Assembly: GCF_029320955.1 (NCBI RefSeq)
Contig: NZ_CP119757.1
Coordinates: 5,419,845 to 5,483,844 of the forward strand
DNA from: Flavobacterium sp. YJ01
GTDB taxonomy: Bacteria > Bacteroidota > Bacteroidia > Flavobacteriales > Flavobacteriaceae
Reading direction: 5' to 3'
DNA length: 64,000 nucleotides
Shown here: in pieces, positions 9,038 to 17,817 of the stretch
Position numbering within the stretch: position 1 is the stretch's first letter
Layout: each line of letters opens with the position of its first letter
Translations under genes and position numbers: made by a program
The notes under the pieces: generated by a model
What the model saw: only the letters and a program-made list of their open reading frames with translations
Database searches by the model: none
What the model was told of the DNA's origin: nothing

Positions 9038-9622
9038 TTACACTAATGTAGTCAAAAATTCATAAACTTTGGCTGTCGGAAGTCCCATAACATTAGTATA
9101 AGAGCCTTCAACTTTTGCAACTGCCATAAAACCAAACCATTCCTGAATCCCATAAGCACCAGCTTTATCGTAAGGTTTGTAGTTTTCGATATAATATAAA
9201 ATCGCTTCGTCTGATAGATCGTTAAAAGTTACTTTAGTGATGTCATGCAAAAGAGTAGAAGAATCGGTAGTTTTAAAACATACAGAAGTGATAACCTCGT
9301 GCGTTGCATTTGACATTGACTTAATCATTTCGAAAGCTTCTTCGGCATTTTTTGGTTTTCCTAATGCTTTGTTTTGATGCCAAACGATGGTGTCGCTTGT
9401 TACTAAAATTTCATTTTCTTTTAATTCGCCTTCAAATGCTTTTGCTTTAAGTTCAGCCAAATAATCTGTAATTTCGGCAGCTTTCAATTCGGGCGGAAAG
9501 ATTTCTTCAACGTCTTTTAACCGAATTTCAAATTCAAGATCTAAATCCTTAAAAAACTGCTGTCTTCTAGGCGAACCTGAAGCTAAAATGATTTTATATT
9601 TTTTTAATTTTTCTTTAAGCAT
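9038..9622 (-). CDS. maf: Maf-family nucleoside triphosphate pyrophosphatase, 194 aa
   Basis: The N-terminal ILASGSPRRQQFFKDL is the canonical Maf phosphate-binding motif, and TSDTIVWHQNKALGKPKN and DKAGAYGIQEW are the second and third conserved blocks. Maf proteins hydrolyse dTTP, UTP or modified nucleotides to monophosphates and keep them out of nucleic acids. The length matches the family. The start codon overlaps the last codons of the UbiA gene by eight bases, so translation is probably coupled. Confidence 0.92.
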   Translation of the reverse strand: MLKEKLKKYKIILASGSPRRQQFFKDLDLEFEIRLKDVEEIFPPELKAAEITDYLAELKAKAFEGELKENEILVTSDTIVWHQNKALGKPKNAEEAFEMIKSMSNATHEVITSVCFKTTDSSTLLHDITKVTFNDLSDEAILYYIENYKPYDKAGAYGIQEWFGFMAVAKVEGSYTNVMGLPTAKVYEFLTTLV

Positions 9623-10541
9623 TGTATTTGATATTTAAGGAGATAACCAAAATTGATAGAATTCCGAAGAATAAAATAAGTTTTAAAATAGTACTCAAAT
9701 GATGAAAATCTTTTTGAGATTTGGCGCTGAAAATCTTTACAATGAAATATAATAAAGGTGCTAAAACGGTAACAAAAGCATAAAATATTACAATGTAAAG
9801 CTTGTTTTGCATGAAATAAGTATTGCTGTAAAGCGCTAAAAGAATAAAAGCAATAATTGCAAATCCTAAAGCTATTTTTGCTGCTCTGTTAATTCCAATA
9901 GCAATTGGTAACGTATTCATTCCTTGATTGTAATCTCCATTTACATCTTCAATATCTTTAACAATTTCACGAATAAAATTAATCATAAAAGCAAACAAAG
10001 CATAGTCGGTCAAGATCGAAAAAAGACTTGCCATTTGCGCTTGATTTTCTAAAGTTGTTGCTGGAAAAAGATCAAAAACGCCTATAATTAATACGCTTAT
10101 TGCAAGAAGCGCAGCAACTACAAAATTTCCTAAAATCATAATCTGTTTTAAAGATGTAGCGTAGAAATATAATAATGAGGCAATTAAAATAAAAAGTGAG
10201 GCAAAAGTTGGTCTATGAATGATGTTAGACAATAAAAAACCGATTGCAACACCCGAAACATTTAGCGCTATGTAAATGTTAAAAGCGGCAGTTTCACTTA
10301 TTCCTTTTCCAACAACGACATCGTTTGGTTTATTGATGCTGTCTGTTGCAACATCATAAATATTATTAATTGCATAACCCGCAGCAGCTAATAAAACGGT
10401 GCTTAACACCAATAATCCATACTGTATATCAGATAATGCTAACGGAATGTTTTGCTGTTTTAAAAAAGCATAACGAAAAAGAAGCTGCATAAAAGCAAGC
10501 ATCAAAAGATTTTGGTAACGAATAAGTTTTAGGAATTTCAT
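9615..10541 (-). CDS. UbiA-family prenyltransferase, geranylgeranylglycerol-phosphate type, 308 aa
   Basis: Eight to nine membrane spans carry the two Asp-rich motifs of UbiA prenyltransferases: NNIYDVATDSINKPNDVVV at about 60-78 and VKDIEDVNGDYNQGMNTLPI at about 193-212. These bind the magnesium-pyrophosphate of a polyprenyl donor. Proteins of this type in Flavobacteria are usually named geranylgeranylglycerol-phosphate geranylgeranyltransferase by similarity to the archaeal lipid enzyme. The true acceptor in a bacterium is uncertain. It is distinct from MenA, which is at 26775. The operon partners (KdsC-like, Maf) give no clear hint to the pathway. Confidence 0.8.
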   Translation of the reverse strand: MKFLKLIRYQNLLMLAFMQLLFRYAFLKQQNIPLALSDIQYGLLVLSTVLLAAAGYAINNIYDVATDSINKPNDVVVGKGISETAAFNIYIALNVSGVAIGFLLSNIIHRPTFASLFILIASLLYFYATSLKQIMILGNFVVAALLAISVLIIGVFDLFPATTLENQAQMASLFSILTDYALFAFMINFIREIVKDIEDVNGDYNQGMNTLPIAIGINRAAKIALGFAIIAFILLALYSNTYFMQNKLYIVIFYAFVTVLAPLLYFIVKIFSAKSQKDFHHLSTILKLILFFGILSILVISLNIKYNA

Positions 10542-10633
10542 TTTTTTGAGGTTCTGAGATGCTAAGATTCTAAGATAGTAAGGTTTTGTCTAACTGAAAA
10601 CTTTATCAAATTTGCTAATTCATTAATAATTAA

Positions 10634-11161
10634 TTAGTCGTGTTTCCCATTAAAATACTCCATCCATTTTCCTTGCACTTTCATTACTTGTTCGATAACA
10701 TCTCTAACAGCGCCTCGTCCGCCTTTTACGTGTGATATATAGCGACAGATATTTTTAATTTCTGGAACAGCATCTTGTGGGCAAGTAGGAAGTCCAACCA
10801 ATTTCATAACATGAAAATCAGGAATATCATCTCCCATATAAAGCAAATTTTCGTGTGAAATATTGCTTGTTTCAACGAATTCTTTTAGCGTTTTTACTTT
10901 GTCTGGAGTTCCTAAATGAATATCGTTGACACCTAGATTGCGTAAACGAATGCGAACACCTTCATTGCTTCCGCCAGAAATAATGCATACATTGTAACCA
11001 CTTTCAATTGCTGCCTTTATTGCATAACCATCTCGAATATTCATTGTTCTTAACATTTCACCCTCGTTGGTTACAAAAACAGAACCGTCTGTAAGTACGC
11101 CGTCTACATCAAAAACAAACGTTGTGATGTCATTCATTATTTCTTTATAACTTTTTGCCAT
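10634..11161 (-). CDS. KdsC-like HAD-superfamily phosphatase, 175 aa
   Basis: The HAD motif I is seen as FVFDVDGVLTDGSVFV, motif II as CIISGGSN, and the later acidic motif as YMGDDIPDFHVM. Lack of a cap domain, a length of about 175 residues and the GVLTDG signature put it with KDO-8-phosphate phosphatase (KdsC), which completes KDO synthesis for lipopolysaccharide. No kdsA, kdsB or kdsD lies nearby, so related sugar-phosphate phosphatase activity is possible. The 5' end overlaps the DUF2520 gene by 17 bases. Confidence 0.85.
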   Translation of the reverse strand: MAKSYKEIMNDITTFVFDVDGVLTDGSVFVTNEGEMLRTMNIRDGYAIKAAIESGYNVCIISGGSNEGVRIRLRNLGVNDIHLGTPDKVKTLKEFVETSNISHENLLYMGDDIPDFHVMKLVGLPTCPQDAVPEIKNICRYISHVKGGRGAVRDVIEQVMKVQGKWMEYFNGKHD

Positions 11162-11906
11162 TATGCTGTATAGATTGTGTTAGAATTTTATAGATATTTT
11201 TTTTGTTTTCGTCTTGTAAAAATGCCAAATGCGCCTCTGTTGTATTCGAATCATGACGTTTGGCTGGTCCTGTTTGGGCATCGACAGGATCGAGCGTATT
11301 TATTTTGTCTGCAGTTTCCTGAATTAGAGGTTTTAAAATAGCAAAAGGCAACTGGTTTTCTTCGCAGATTTCTTGTCCCAAATAGTATAAATGATTTGTA
11401 AAATTGTTTACAAAAACTGCCGCCACATGAAGTGCTTTTCGCTGTTCTGAACTTATTAAATAAACAGCCGTAGAAATACTTTTAGCAACTGTTTCTAAGA
11501 GTTTGAAATCGGCTGTATTTTCTGCTTCTAAACAGAACGGAATTATCGAAAAATCAACTTCTTTAGTTTTAGAAAATGTTTGAAGCGGATAAAAAACGCC
11601 ACGTCGATTTTTTTCATTTAATATTTCTATAGAAGATGTTCCTGAAGTGTGAACAACAAGCTGATTATTAAACGGAAGTTGCTCCGAAACTTCATTAATT
11701 GCATTATCAGAAACTGCAATAATATGTAAGTCAGCAGTTTGTAATTCGCTTAAATCGGTTACAATCTTTTCAAATTCAACTAAATGATGCACAGCTTCTC
11801 TCTTTCTAGAAAAAACCTGTTTAATTTCAACAATTTTGCTGTCGCGAAATGCCTTTATTAAATGTTGGGCAACATTGCCGGAACCGATTATAGTTATCTG
11901 AATCAT
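11145..11906 (-). CDS. Rossmann-fold NAD(P)-binding protein with DUF2520 domain, 253 aa
   Basis: The N-terminus ITIIGSGNVAQHLIKAF is a GxGxxx dinucleotide-binding motif. Residues of about 125-245 form an all-helical DUF2520 region with ALHVAAVFVNNFTNHLY and DAQTGPAKRHDS. The whole resembles 6-phosphogluconate/ketopantoate-reductase-type oxidoreductases, but the substrate has never been settled to my knowledge. It is the first gene of a five-gene operon ending with MscS at 8497. Confidence 0.8.
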   Translation of the reverse strand: MIQITIIGSGNVAQHLIKAFRDSKIVEIKQVFSRKREAVHHLVEFEKIVTDLSELQTADLHIIAVSDNAINEVSEQLPFNNQLVVHTSGTSSIEILNEKNRRGVFYPLQTFSKTKEVDFSIIPFCLEAENTADFKLLETVAKSISTAVYLISSEQRKALHVAAVFVNNFTNHLYYLGQEICEENQLPFAILKPLIQETADKINTLDPVDAQTGPAKRHDSNTTEAHLAFLQDENKKNIYKILTQSIQHNGKKL

Positions 11907-12142
11907 AAAAGCAAAATTAGTATTATTTTTTTAATGCAATAAGTATGAAAAGTATTGATAAGGGATTTTCGAAATTTTTATTGTTATTGAGCTGTATCTT
12001 TTTCATTTTGAATTATTACTATCACATGACAAAAAAACTAGCGTCGTAAAAAAGCTCTATTTTTGTAGGTTTAAACTTTCTCTATTGTCAATTTGTTTGA
12101 AAAATAAGCCTTAATTTTGGTTTTTATTAACAAAACTCCGAG

Positions 12143-12172
12143 TCTGCAAATCAACATTTTTAAGTACTTTTG
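12143..12172 (+). promoter_or_regulatory. Promoter for the cytochrome c biogenesis gene
   Basis: TCTG (12143-12146), an 18-base spacer and TACTTTTG (12165-12172) fit the Bacteroidetes -33/-7 pattern with one mismatch, about 32 bases before the ATG at 12204. Confidence 0.6.
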
Positions 12173-12203
12173 TGCCACTTTTATACAATGTAATTCCTAA
12201 GAA

Positions 12204-15200
12204 ATGGATAAAAAAATATTCTCTTTTTTGTTTTCTACACGATTAATGGCCGTTCTTTTTTTAACATTCGCAATTGCAATGGGTGTTGGAACTTTTATCG
12301 AAAGTAAATACAATACCGATACGGCTAGAATTCTAATTTACAATACTTGGTGGTTTGAAGCTATTATGGCCATCTTTATGCTTAATTTCTTCGGAAATAT
12401 TAAACGTTATCAATTGCATAAAAAAGAAAAATGGGCGACACTTTTACTGCATCTTGCCTTTGTTTTTATCCTTTTAGGCGCTTTTATTACACGATATATA
12501 AGTTATGAGGGAATGATGCCAATCCGCGAAGGTTCGGCAGAAAACCAAGTTTACTCAGACAAAACATTCCTAACCATTTTTGTTGATGGAGAATATAAAG
12601 GTGAAATGAAAAGAAGAGTTTTTGAAAAAAGTCTTTTACTTTCTCCAGTAACCAATAATGATTTTACCGTTTCCGGAAAATTCGATCAAACTCCTTTTGA
12701 AGTTACCTATTCTAATTACATTATGGGAGCAAAAGAAGTTGTAAAACCAGATGCAAACGGAACTTTATACTTAAAATTAGTAGAAGCAGGAGCAGGCGGA
12801 CGTGAAGAACATTACCTGAAAGAGGGTGAAGTTCAGAACATTCACAATGTTTTATTTGCTTTAAATAAGCAGACTGACGGAGCTATTAATATTAATACAA
12901 AAGGAGAACAATACACTATTCAAACTCCATTTGAAGGAGAGTTTATGCGAATGGCAGATCAGCTTAAAGGTAAAGTCACGAAAGATGATGTACAGCCATT
13001 AATGATGCGTTCTTTGTATAGTATTGGCGATATAAGAATTGTATTTCCAGATCCGCCAATGAAAGGAAAAGTAGATTATGAATCCAATAATGATTTTAAA
13101 GCAAAATCTCATTCTGATGCCTTAGTGGTTAAAGTAAAAGCTGAAGGGCAGGAAAAAGAAGTAATGCTTATGGGATCTAAAGGTCAAGTTGGAGAAGCTA
13201 AAACAGTTAAAATAGGAAACATTGAGTATTCTTTATTTTATGGAAGTAAAGCTTATGTTTTGCCTTTCAAAGTAAAATTGAATGATTTTATCGCGACCAA
13301 ATATCCAGGTACAGAAAAAAGTTATTCTGCTTTTGAAAGTAAAGTAACTGTTCTAGATTCTACAGAAACATTTAATGCCGATATTTATATGAATCACGTT
13401 TTAGATCATAAAGGATATCGTTTCTTCCAGTCTTCATTCGATCCAGACGAAAAAGGAACAGTTTTATCTGTAAACCATGATTTCTGGGGAACAAATATTA
13501 CTTACTTCGGATATTTTCTATTATATATTGGTTTAATGGCAATTATGTTTACTAAACATTCTCGTTTTGGAGATTTGAAAAAGAAATTAGATAATGTTCA
13601 AAAAAAGAAAGAAAAGCTAATTACAATTTTAGTTTTATTGATTGGTTTGAATGGTTTCGCGCAACAAACACCTCATGTTCATTCGCACGATCACGATCAT
13701 GATCACGCTCATTCTGCAGATCCAAATGATCACGCAAATCACGTGACTGCTCCGCCAAGCCAAAAACAATTAGATTCTTTATTGACTATTTATAAAGCGC
13801 CAGAATCTCATGCCGCAAAATTTGGCCGCTTGATTATTCAGGATGCAGGAGGAAGAATGAAACCGATTAATACGTTTTCTTCTGAATTGCTCCGTAAAGT
13901 AAGCCATAAAGATACTTATAACGGAATGAACTCGGATCAAGTATTCTTGTCTATGACACAGTATGCTCAGGTTTGGATTCAGATTCCATTGATTTATATT
14001 AAATCAGGAAATGATAGTATTCGTAAAATTATCGGAATTGATTCTAAAGATCAATATGCTCCGTTTGTAAAATTCTTTGACGAACAAGGAAATTATAAAT
14101 TATCTCCATATTTAGATTCAGCTTATAAAGTAGCAAATCCGAATAATTTTGAGAAAGATTTTATCGAAACGGATAAAAAAGTAAACTTAATGGAATCTGC
14201 TTTAAGCGGTAGCATTTTAAAAATATTTCCAGTTCCGAATGATCCAAATCATAAATGGGTTTCTTTCTTAGAACGAGAAAGTGCTGGTTTTAAAGGAATG
14301 GATTCTACTTACGTAAAACAAATTCTGCCTTTATATTTTAGTGCTTTAAATAACGGTTCTATTGCGAAAAACTTTGATACAGCAGATAATTTAGTTGAAA
14401 GTATCAATGGTTTTCAAAAGAAATTTGGGGCAAAAGTAAGACCAAGTGAAGAAAAAATCGATGCGGAAATTGCTTACAATAAGTATGATGTTTTCAAAGT
14501 ATTGCCTTATTGGTATATTACCGTATCAATCTTGATGTTGATGTTTACGATTCTTAATATTTTCTTTGAGAAAAAATGGCTTCGTATTACCGTAAATGCT
14601 TTCCATATTATGGTCGGATTATTATTTGCGCTTCATACATTAGGATTAATTGCACGTTGGTATATTTCTGGCCACGCTCCTTGGAGTAATGCTTACGAAT
14701 CTATCGTATATGTGGCTTGGGCTACAATGTTCTTTGGATTGGCTTTTGACAGAAAATCTAAATTAACAGTTGCTTCAGGTGCTTTCGTTACCGCTATGAT
14801 TTTAATGGCGGCTTATATGAACTGGATTGATCCGGAAATTGCAAACTTACAGCCAGTTCTTAATTCTTATTGGTTAATGATTCACGTTGCGGTTATTGTT
14901 GCTAGTTATGGTCCAACAGCATTAGGAATGATTTTAGGTTTTGTAGCATTGATTTTGATTTTCTTTACAACAGAGAAAAATAAAGCCAAAATGGAATTAC
15001 ACATAAAAGAGGTTAGTTACATCAACGAAATGTCTTTAACTATTGGTCTTATTATGTTGACAATTGGTAACTTCCTTGGAGGACAATGGGCAAATGAAAG
15101 CTGGGGACGTTACTGGGGTTGGGATCCAAAAGAAACTTGGGCTTTAATATCGATTATGGTTTATGGTTTTGTAATTCACGCTCGTTTTGTTCCTGCTTTA

Positions 15201-15425
15201 AGAGGAAAATGGTTCTTTAACTTAATGAGTATGTATGCTTTTATTTCGATTTTGTTTACATACTATGGCGTAAATTTCCATTTAGTTGGTTTACACTCGT
15301 ATGCAAGCGGAGAAGCGCATTCTTTAAATTGGATTTATTACTGTTTAATTACAATTTCTATAATTGGAGCTGTTACTTATCCAAAATATAGAAAATACTA
15401 TAAAACCAAAAAAGTAAAAAAATAA
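12204..15425 (+). CDS. Cytochrome c biogenesis protein, ResB-CcsA fusion, 1073 aa
   Basis: The first 450 residues match ResB/CcsB: three N-terminal membrane spans (one near FLFSTRLMAVLFLTFAIAMG), a long periplasmic domain and a fourth span. The C-terminal 320 residues are CcsA, with eight spans and the tryptophan-rich heme-handling motif WGRYWGWDPKETW at about 966-978. Conserved histidines (for example ALHTLGLIARWYISGHAPW and LVGLHSYASGE) flank it. System II proteins of this kind deliver heme to apocytochromes c in the periplasm; fusion of both halves is common in Bacteroidetes. Between the halves lies a signal-peptide-like stretch (LITILVLLIGLNGFAQQ) followed by a His/Asp-rich linker at about 488-515. 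Monocistronic, with a terminator at 15455. Confidence 0.92.
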   Translation: MDKKIFSFLFSTRLMAVLFLTFAIAMGVGTFIESKYNTDTARILIYNTWWFEAIMAIFMLNFFGNIKRYQLHKKEKWATLLLHLAFVFILLGAFITRYISYEGMMPIREGSAENQVYSDKTFLTIFVDGEYKGEMKRRVFEKSLLLSPVTNNDFTVSGKFDQTPFEVTYSNYIMGAKEVVKPDANGTLYLKLVEAGAGGREEHYLKEGEVQNIHNVLFALNKQTDGAININTKGEQYTIQTPFEGEFMRMADQLKGKVTKDDVQPLMMRSLYSIGDIRIVFPDPPMKGKVDYESNNDFKAKSHSDALVVKVKAEGQEKEVMLMGSKGQVGEAKTVKIGNIEYSLFYGSKAYVLPFKVKLNDFIATKYPGTEKSYSAFESKVTVLDSTETFNADIYMNHVLDHKGYRFFQSSFDPDEKGTVLSVNHDFWGTNITYFGYFLLYIGLMAIMFTKHSRFGDLKKKLDNVQKKKEKLITILVLLIGLNGFAQQTPHVHSHDHDHDHAHSADPNDHANHVTAPPSQKQLDSLLTIYKAPESHAAKFGRLIIQDAGGRMKPINTFSSELLRKVSHKDTYNGMNSDQVFLSMTQYAQVWIQIPLIYIKSGNDSIRKIIGIDSKDQYAPFVKFFDEQGNYKLSPYLDSAYKVANPNNFEKDFIETDKKVNLMESALSGSILKIFPVPNDPNHKWVSFLERESAGFKGMDSTYVKQILPLYFSALNNGSIAKNFDTADNLVESINGFQKKFGAKVRPSEEKIDAEIAYNKYDVFKVLPYWYITVSILMLMFTILNIFFEKKWLRITVNAFHIMVGLLFALHTLGLIARWYISGHAPWSNAYESIVYVAWATMFFGLAFDRKSKLTVASGAFVTAMILMAAYMNWIDPEIANLQPVLNSYWLMIHVAVIVASYGPTALGMILGFVALILIFFTTEKNKAKMELHIKEVSYINEMSLTIGLIMLTIGNFLGGQWANESWGRYWGWDPKETWALISIMVYGFVIHARFVPALRGKWFFNLMSMYAFISILFTYYGVNFHLVGLHSYASGEAHSLNWIYYCLITISIIGAVTYPKYRKYYKTKKVKK

Positions 15426-15454
15426 GTCTCTAAAATTAATTATTGATTCGAATT

Positions 15455-15487
15455 AAAAAAGCTCAGTTTAATGCTGAGCTTTTTTTG
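15455..15487 (+). terminator. Intrinsic terminator after the ResB-CcsA gene
   Basis: AAAAAAGCTCAG pairs with CTGAGCTTTTTT across a short loop, with a T-run on the plus strand, 30 bases past the stop codon. Confidence 0.85.
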
Positions 15488-15517
15488 CGGTTTGACAAAT
15501 GAAAAAAACTTCAACGG

Positions 15518-15610
15518 ACCGAAATATTGCCCTTAAATATGTCGCTCCGCTGGCGCTTTATTCCGTGTATCTTTTCTTTCTATAAATATTTAGCTTCTTC
15601 GAAGCTTAGC
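15518..15610. repeat. Flavobacterial intergenic repeat-like element
   Basis: The stretch contains ATGTCGCTCCGCTGGCGCTTT and a hairpin AGCTTC-TTC-GAAGCT (15592-15606). It sits between the terminators of two convergent genes. Sequences of this style are scattered between genes in Flavobacterium genomes. It also resembles the centre of the element at 58167-58271, which has small GNNCC-TTC-type hairpins too. No coding potential. Confidence 0.45.
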
Positions 15611-15647
15611 AAAAAAAAAGAGCTGTTATAGTTAAAACAGCTCTTTT
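15611..15647 (-). terminator. Intrinsic terminator of the anti-sigma factor gene
   Basis: AAAAGAGCTGTT pairs with AACAGCTCTTTT, followed on the minus strand by a run of nine T, just past the stop codon at 15670. Confidence 0.85.
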
Positions 15648-15669
15648 AAATTTTATACAAAATTAATTT

Positions 15670-16458
15670 TTAAACTTTTCCTAAAGTATAAAGTTGTTCC
15701 ATTGTAGGAGTCAAACTTCCTCCAGCTGGCTCCAATGTGATTCCGAATGCTTCAGCAGAATCGGTTTGGCTTACAGCAAAAATTTTCTGTGAATTTCCTT
15801 CAAAATTATCCAATAAACCAATGCTTGTTGGAGTAAGAACCGGACTCAACTTAAGAGACCAAACTTGGTAAACCATTCCTTTTGGAGGTGTTGGTAAACC
15901 TGCAGCATCAATATAAGTTGTTTTAGTTTCTTGATTCCAATAAACTTTTGCGAAAGATTTTGGAGATACAGCTTGACCACCAAGAGTTACACCAGTATTT
16001 TTAATGTCTCTTACAATAGTTAAGCTTTTCTTGATTTCTTTATTTTCCTGACCTAAATAAGCATAATCTCTTTGGATTTTGTTTTTTTCATTTCCAACTG
16101 TAGAAATAGCTTCTTTTGTTTTTGTCAGTTCCATAGTTTGATATCCTAAACCTAACAATAGTAAAACAGCAGCTGCCCAGCCCACATATTGCGACCAGTT
16201 TGAAGCTGGTTTCATGTCGACTACTTTACCGTGCTTCAATTCTAAGCGAGCTTTTATCTTCTCAAAGTTTTCTACAGAGTGGAAAGGAGAGAAGCTTGAT
16301 GATAAAGCAATTATGGCTTTTTCTATCGAAATAATTTCCTGATCAACATCAGTATTGTTTTTTGCCAGTTCAGCAATTTCAAGATTTTCTTTTTCGCTTA
16401 ATAGGCCGTAAACATACAGCTCTAATATACCTGATTCTATATATTCTTGTGCTTCCAT
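15670..16458 (-). CDS. Anti-sigma factor with RskA-type domain, 262 aa
   Basis: About 85 cytoplasmic residues beginning MEAQEYIESGILELYVYGLL form the sigma-binding region. One membrane span (VGWAAAVLLLLGLGYQTMEL) lies near 90-110 and a periplasmic RskA domain follows, with the typical WNQETKTTYIDAAGLPTPP, MVYQVWSLKLSPVLTP and EPAGGSLTPTMEQLY blocks. It would hold the ECF sigma factor at the membrane until a signal arrives. Its ATG overlaps the sigma stop codon (TAATG), so the two are translationally coupled in a near 1:1 ratio. Confidence 0.88.
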   Translation of the reverse strand: MEAQEYIESGILELYVYGLLSEKENLEIAELAKNNTDVDQEIISIEKAIIALSSSFSPFHSVENFEKIKARLELKHGKVVDMKPASNWSQYVGWAAAVLLLLGLGYQTMELTKTKEAISTVGNEKNKIQRDYAYLGQENKEIKKSLTIVRDIKNTGVTLGGQAVSPKSFAKVYWNQETKTTYIDAAGLPTPPKGMVYQVWSLKLSPVLTPTSIGLLDNFEGNSQKIFAVSQTDSAEAFGITLEPAGGSLTPTMEQLYTLGKV

Positions 16459-16988
16459 TATATTTTTAAATAATTACGTAAATCGTTAATACAGTTTCTG
16501 TTTTGAGTTTTGATAGTTCCCAGTGGCATTGCCAATTCTTCTGAAGCTTCTTGCTGGGTATATCCTTTAAAGAATAATAAATTAATTATCTCGATACATT
16601 TTGGTTTCAGTTTCTTTACGAATTCCTGAATTCCAATCGCATCAATTTTATGAGTTAATTTATTGCTCTCATCTAACAGATTTACGAAATTATCTGAGGA
16701 AAGGTTTTTTTGACTGTTATTAAAGTTTTTAGAACGAAGTTTATCGATCGATGTATTTCGTGCAATATTAAGGATCCAAGTGTAAAATCGTCCTTTACTT
16801 TCGTTATAAGAATCGATGTTTTTCCAAATTTTGACAAAAACGTCTTGCAGAACATCTTCTGCTTCTTCTCGATTTTTAATTAAGACATGAATGACTGAAA
16901 ACAAACTTTTAGAGTACATATCATATAAATGTGTAAAAGCTTTTTCGTCTTTTTTGTAGATTAAAACTAACAATTCTTCTTGACTCAT
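16458..16988 (-). CDS. ECF RNA polymerase sigma factor, 176 aa
   Basis: Region 2 spans about residues 12-80 (EEAEDVLQDVFVKIWKNI; FYTWILNIARNTSIDKLRSK). Region 4 lies at about 125-172, with the helix-turn-helix YTQQEASEELAMPLGTIKTQ. Length and the partner anti-sigma with an RskA domain fit the SigK/RpoE-like class that reads envelope or redox stress. The -7 element may be TACCTTTA (minus strand, near 17046-17053), with three phased A-tracts just upstream of it at 17057-17086. Confidence 0.92.
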   Translation of the reverse strand: MSQEELLVLIYKKDEKAFTHLYDMYSKSLFSVIHVLIKNREEAEDVLQDVFVKIWKNIDSYNESKGRFYTWILNIARNTSIDKLRSKNFNNSQKNLSSDNFVNLLDESNKLTHKIDAIGIQEFVKKLKPKCIEIINLLFFKGYTQQEASEELAMPLGTIKTQNRNCINDLRNYLKI

Positions 16989-17056
16989 AGATTTGGATTT
17001 TTAAGTTTAAACATTAATAGCTAGATGTTATTGGGTAACTGTTATAAAGGTAAATT

Positions 17057-17086
17057 ATTTTTTTTTATTTTTTTTTATTTTTTTTT
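17057..17086 (-). promoter_or_regulatory. Three phased A-tracts (10-base period) upstream of the sigma gene
   Basis: ATTTTTTTTT occurs three times without error at 17057, 17067 and 17077. On the minus strand this is A9T three times in helical phase, upstream of the sigma factor promoter region. Such phased tracts bend DNA and can act as UP elements. Confidence 0.6.
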
Positions 17087-17271
17087 GTAGTCCTAAACCT
17101 AGAAAAATCAAGGGTTTTGAAAAAAAAGATGAATTTTTTTACTTTTTTTTAAAACCAAAAACAATCCAATTACGTAAATCTAATTATAAACGTGAGAAAC
17201 ATCTTAAAGAAATTAAAAGAGGAATTGCGAAATAATAAAACTGTTGTAAGATCCAACTTAAAAATGGAATT

Positions 17272-17406
17272 ATGGATAGCAAAATAATTAAAATATTAAT
17301 CGTTGGATTAACAGCAGTTTTATCATGGAGTAGTTTTTCTAAAAATGATTTTTTTAAATCAATTTCTCAAAGTAAGAATAGCTTGAAAACTGAAATAAAG
17401 AATTAA
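17272..17406 (+). CDS. Possible 44-residue membrane-anchored or exported peptide
   Basis: An ATG-started frame encodes MDSKIIKILIVGLTAVLSWS followed by a polar tail ending EIKN. One hydrophobic segment near the N-terminus could be a signal peptide or a membrane anchor. No strong ribosome binding site is visible and no family is recognised. It is offered because a terminator further on shows that the strand is probably transcribed. Confidence 0.3.
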   Translation: MDSKIIKILIVGLTAVLSWSSFSKNDFFKSISQSKNSLKTEIKN

Positions 17407-17418
17407 TAAAAGGACTCA

Positions 17419-17490
17419 ATGATGAATCTATTAAAAATATTCGTTTTACTTGCTTTTATTATGCTGTTCATTTCAATCTATAAGCAATAA
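17419..17490 (+). CDS. Possible 23-residue hydrophobic peptide
   Basis: ATGATG at 17419 follows an AAAAGGA purine stretch at a suitable distance and encodes MMNLLKIFVLLAFIMLFISI plus YKQ before TAA, a single membrane-spanning helix. It starts 13 bases after the 44-codon ORF. Short hydrophobic ORFs can occur by chance in AT-rich DNA, so confidence is low. Confidence 0.3.
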   Translation: MMNLLKIFVLLAFIMLFISIYKQ

Positions 17491-17776
17491 TTAAAGATAG
17501 TACGTTCTAAAAAAGATAAGAAGATATTAGTGATTTTTAATAGTTGATGCACTCGGACTTCCAGACCGAAGATTTTTTTAATATGTCACAACAATTACAA
17601 AGAGTTTAGATTAGATAAATACAAGCCATTTGAAAATATTTTGAAACAAGTGTGGCATTTAGGGGTTAAAAAGATTTTCACAATAACCGAGGCATCAACT
17701 TTTTAAAGCATAAAATACATTATATATAAAAGATTGCATAATAATTAATTCATGGTTTGATTTGTTTGTATGGGGG

Positions 17777-17817
17777 GAAGCCTAACGTCTGATTAACGTT
17801 AGGCTTCATTTTTTATT
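17777..17817 (+). terminator. Strong intrinsic terminator without an obvious upstream gene
   Basis: GAAGCCTAACG(T) pairs with (A)CGTTAGGCTTC, followed by ATTTTTTATTT. It lies about 290 bases after the last short plus-strand ORF and ends whatever is transcribed from the 17200-17770 region. Confidence 0.75.

Noticed and set aside
17541..17580. Frame reading DALGLPDRRFF as part of a recognisable gene
   Set aside because: The frame is closed by stops on both sides within 50 bases and no homologous protein could be named.
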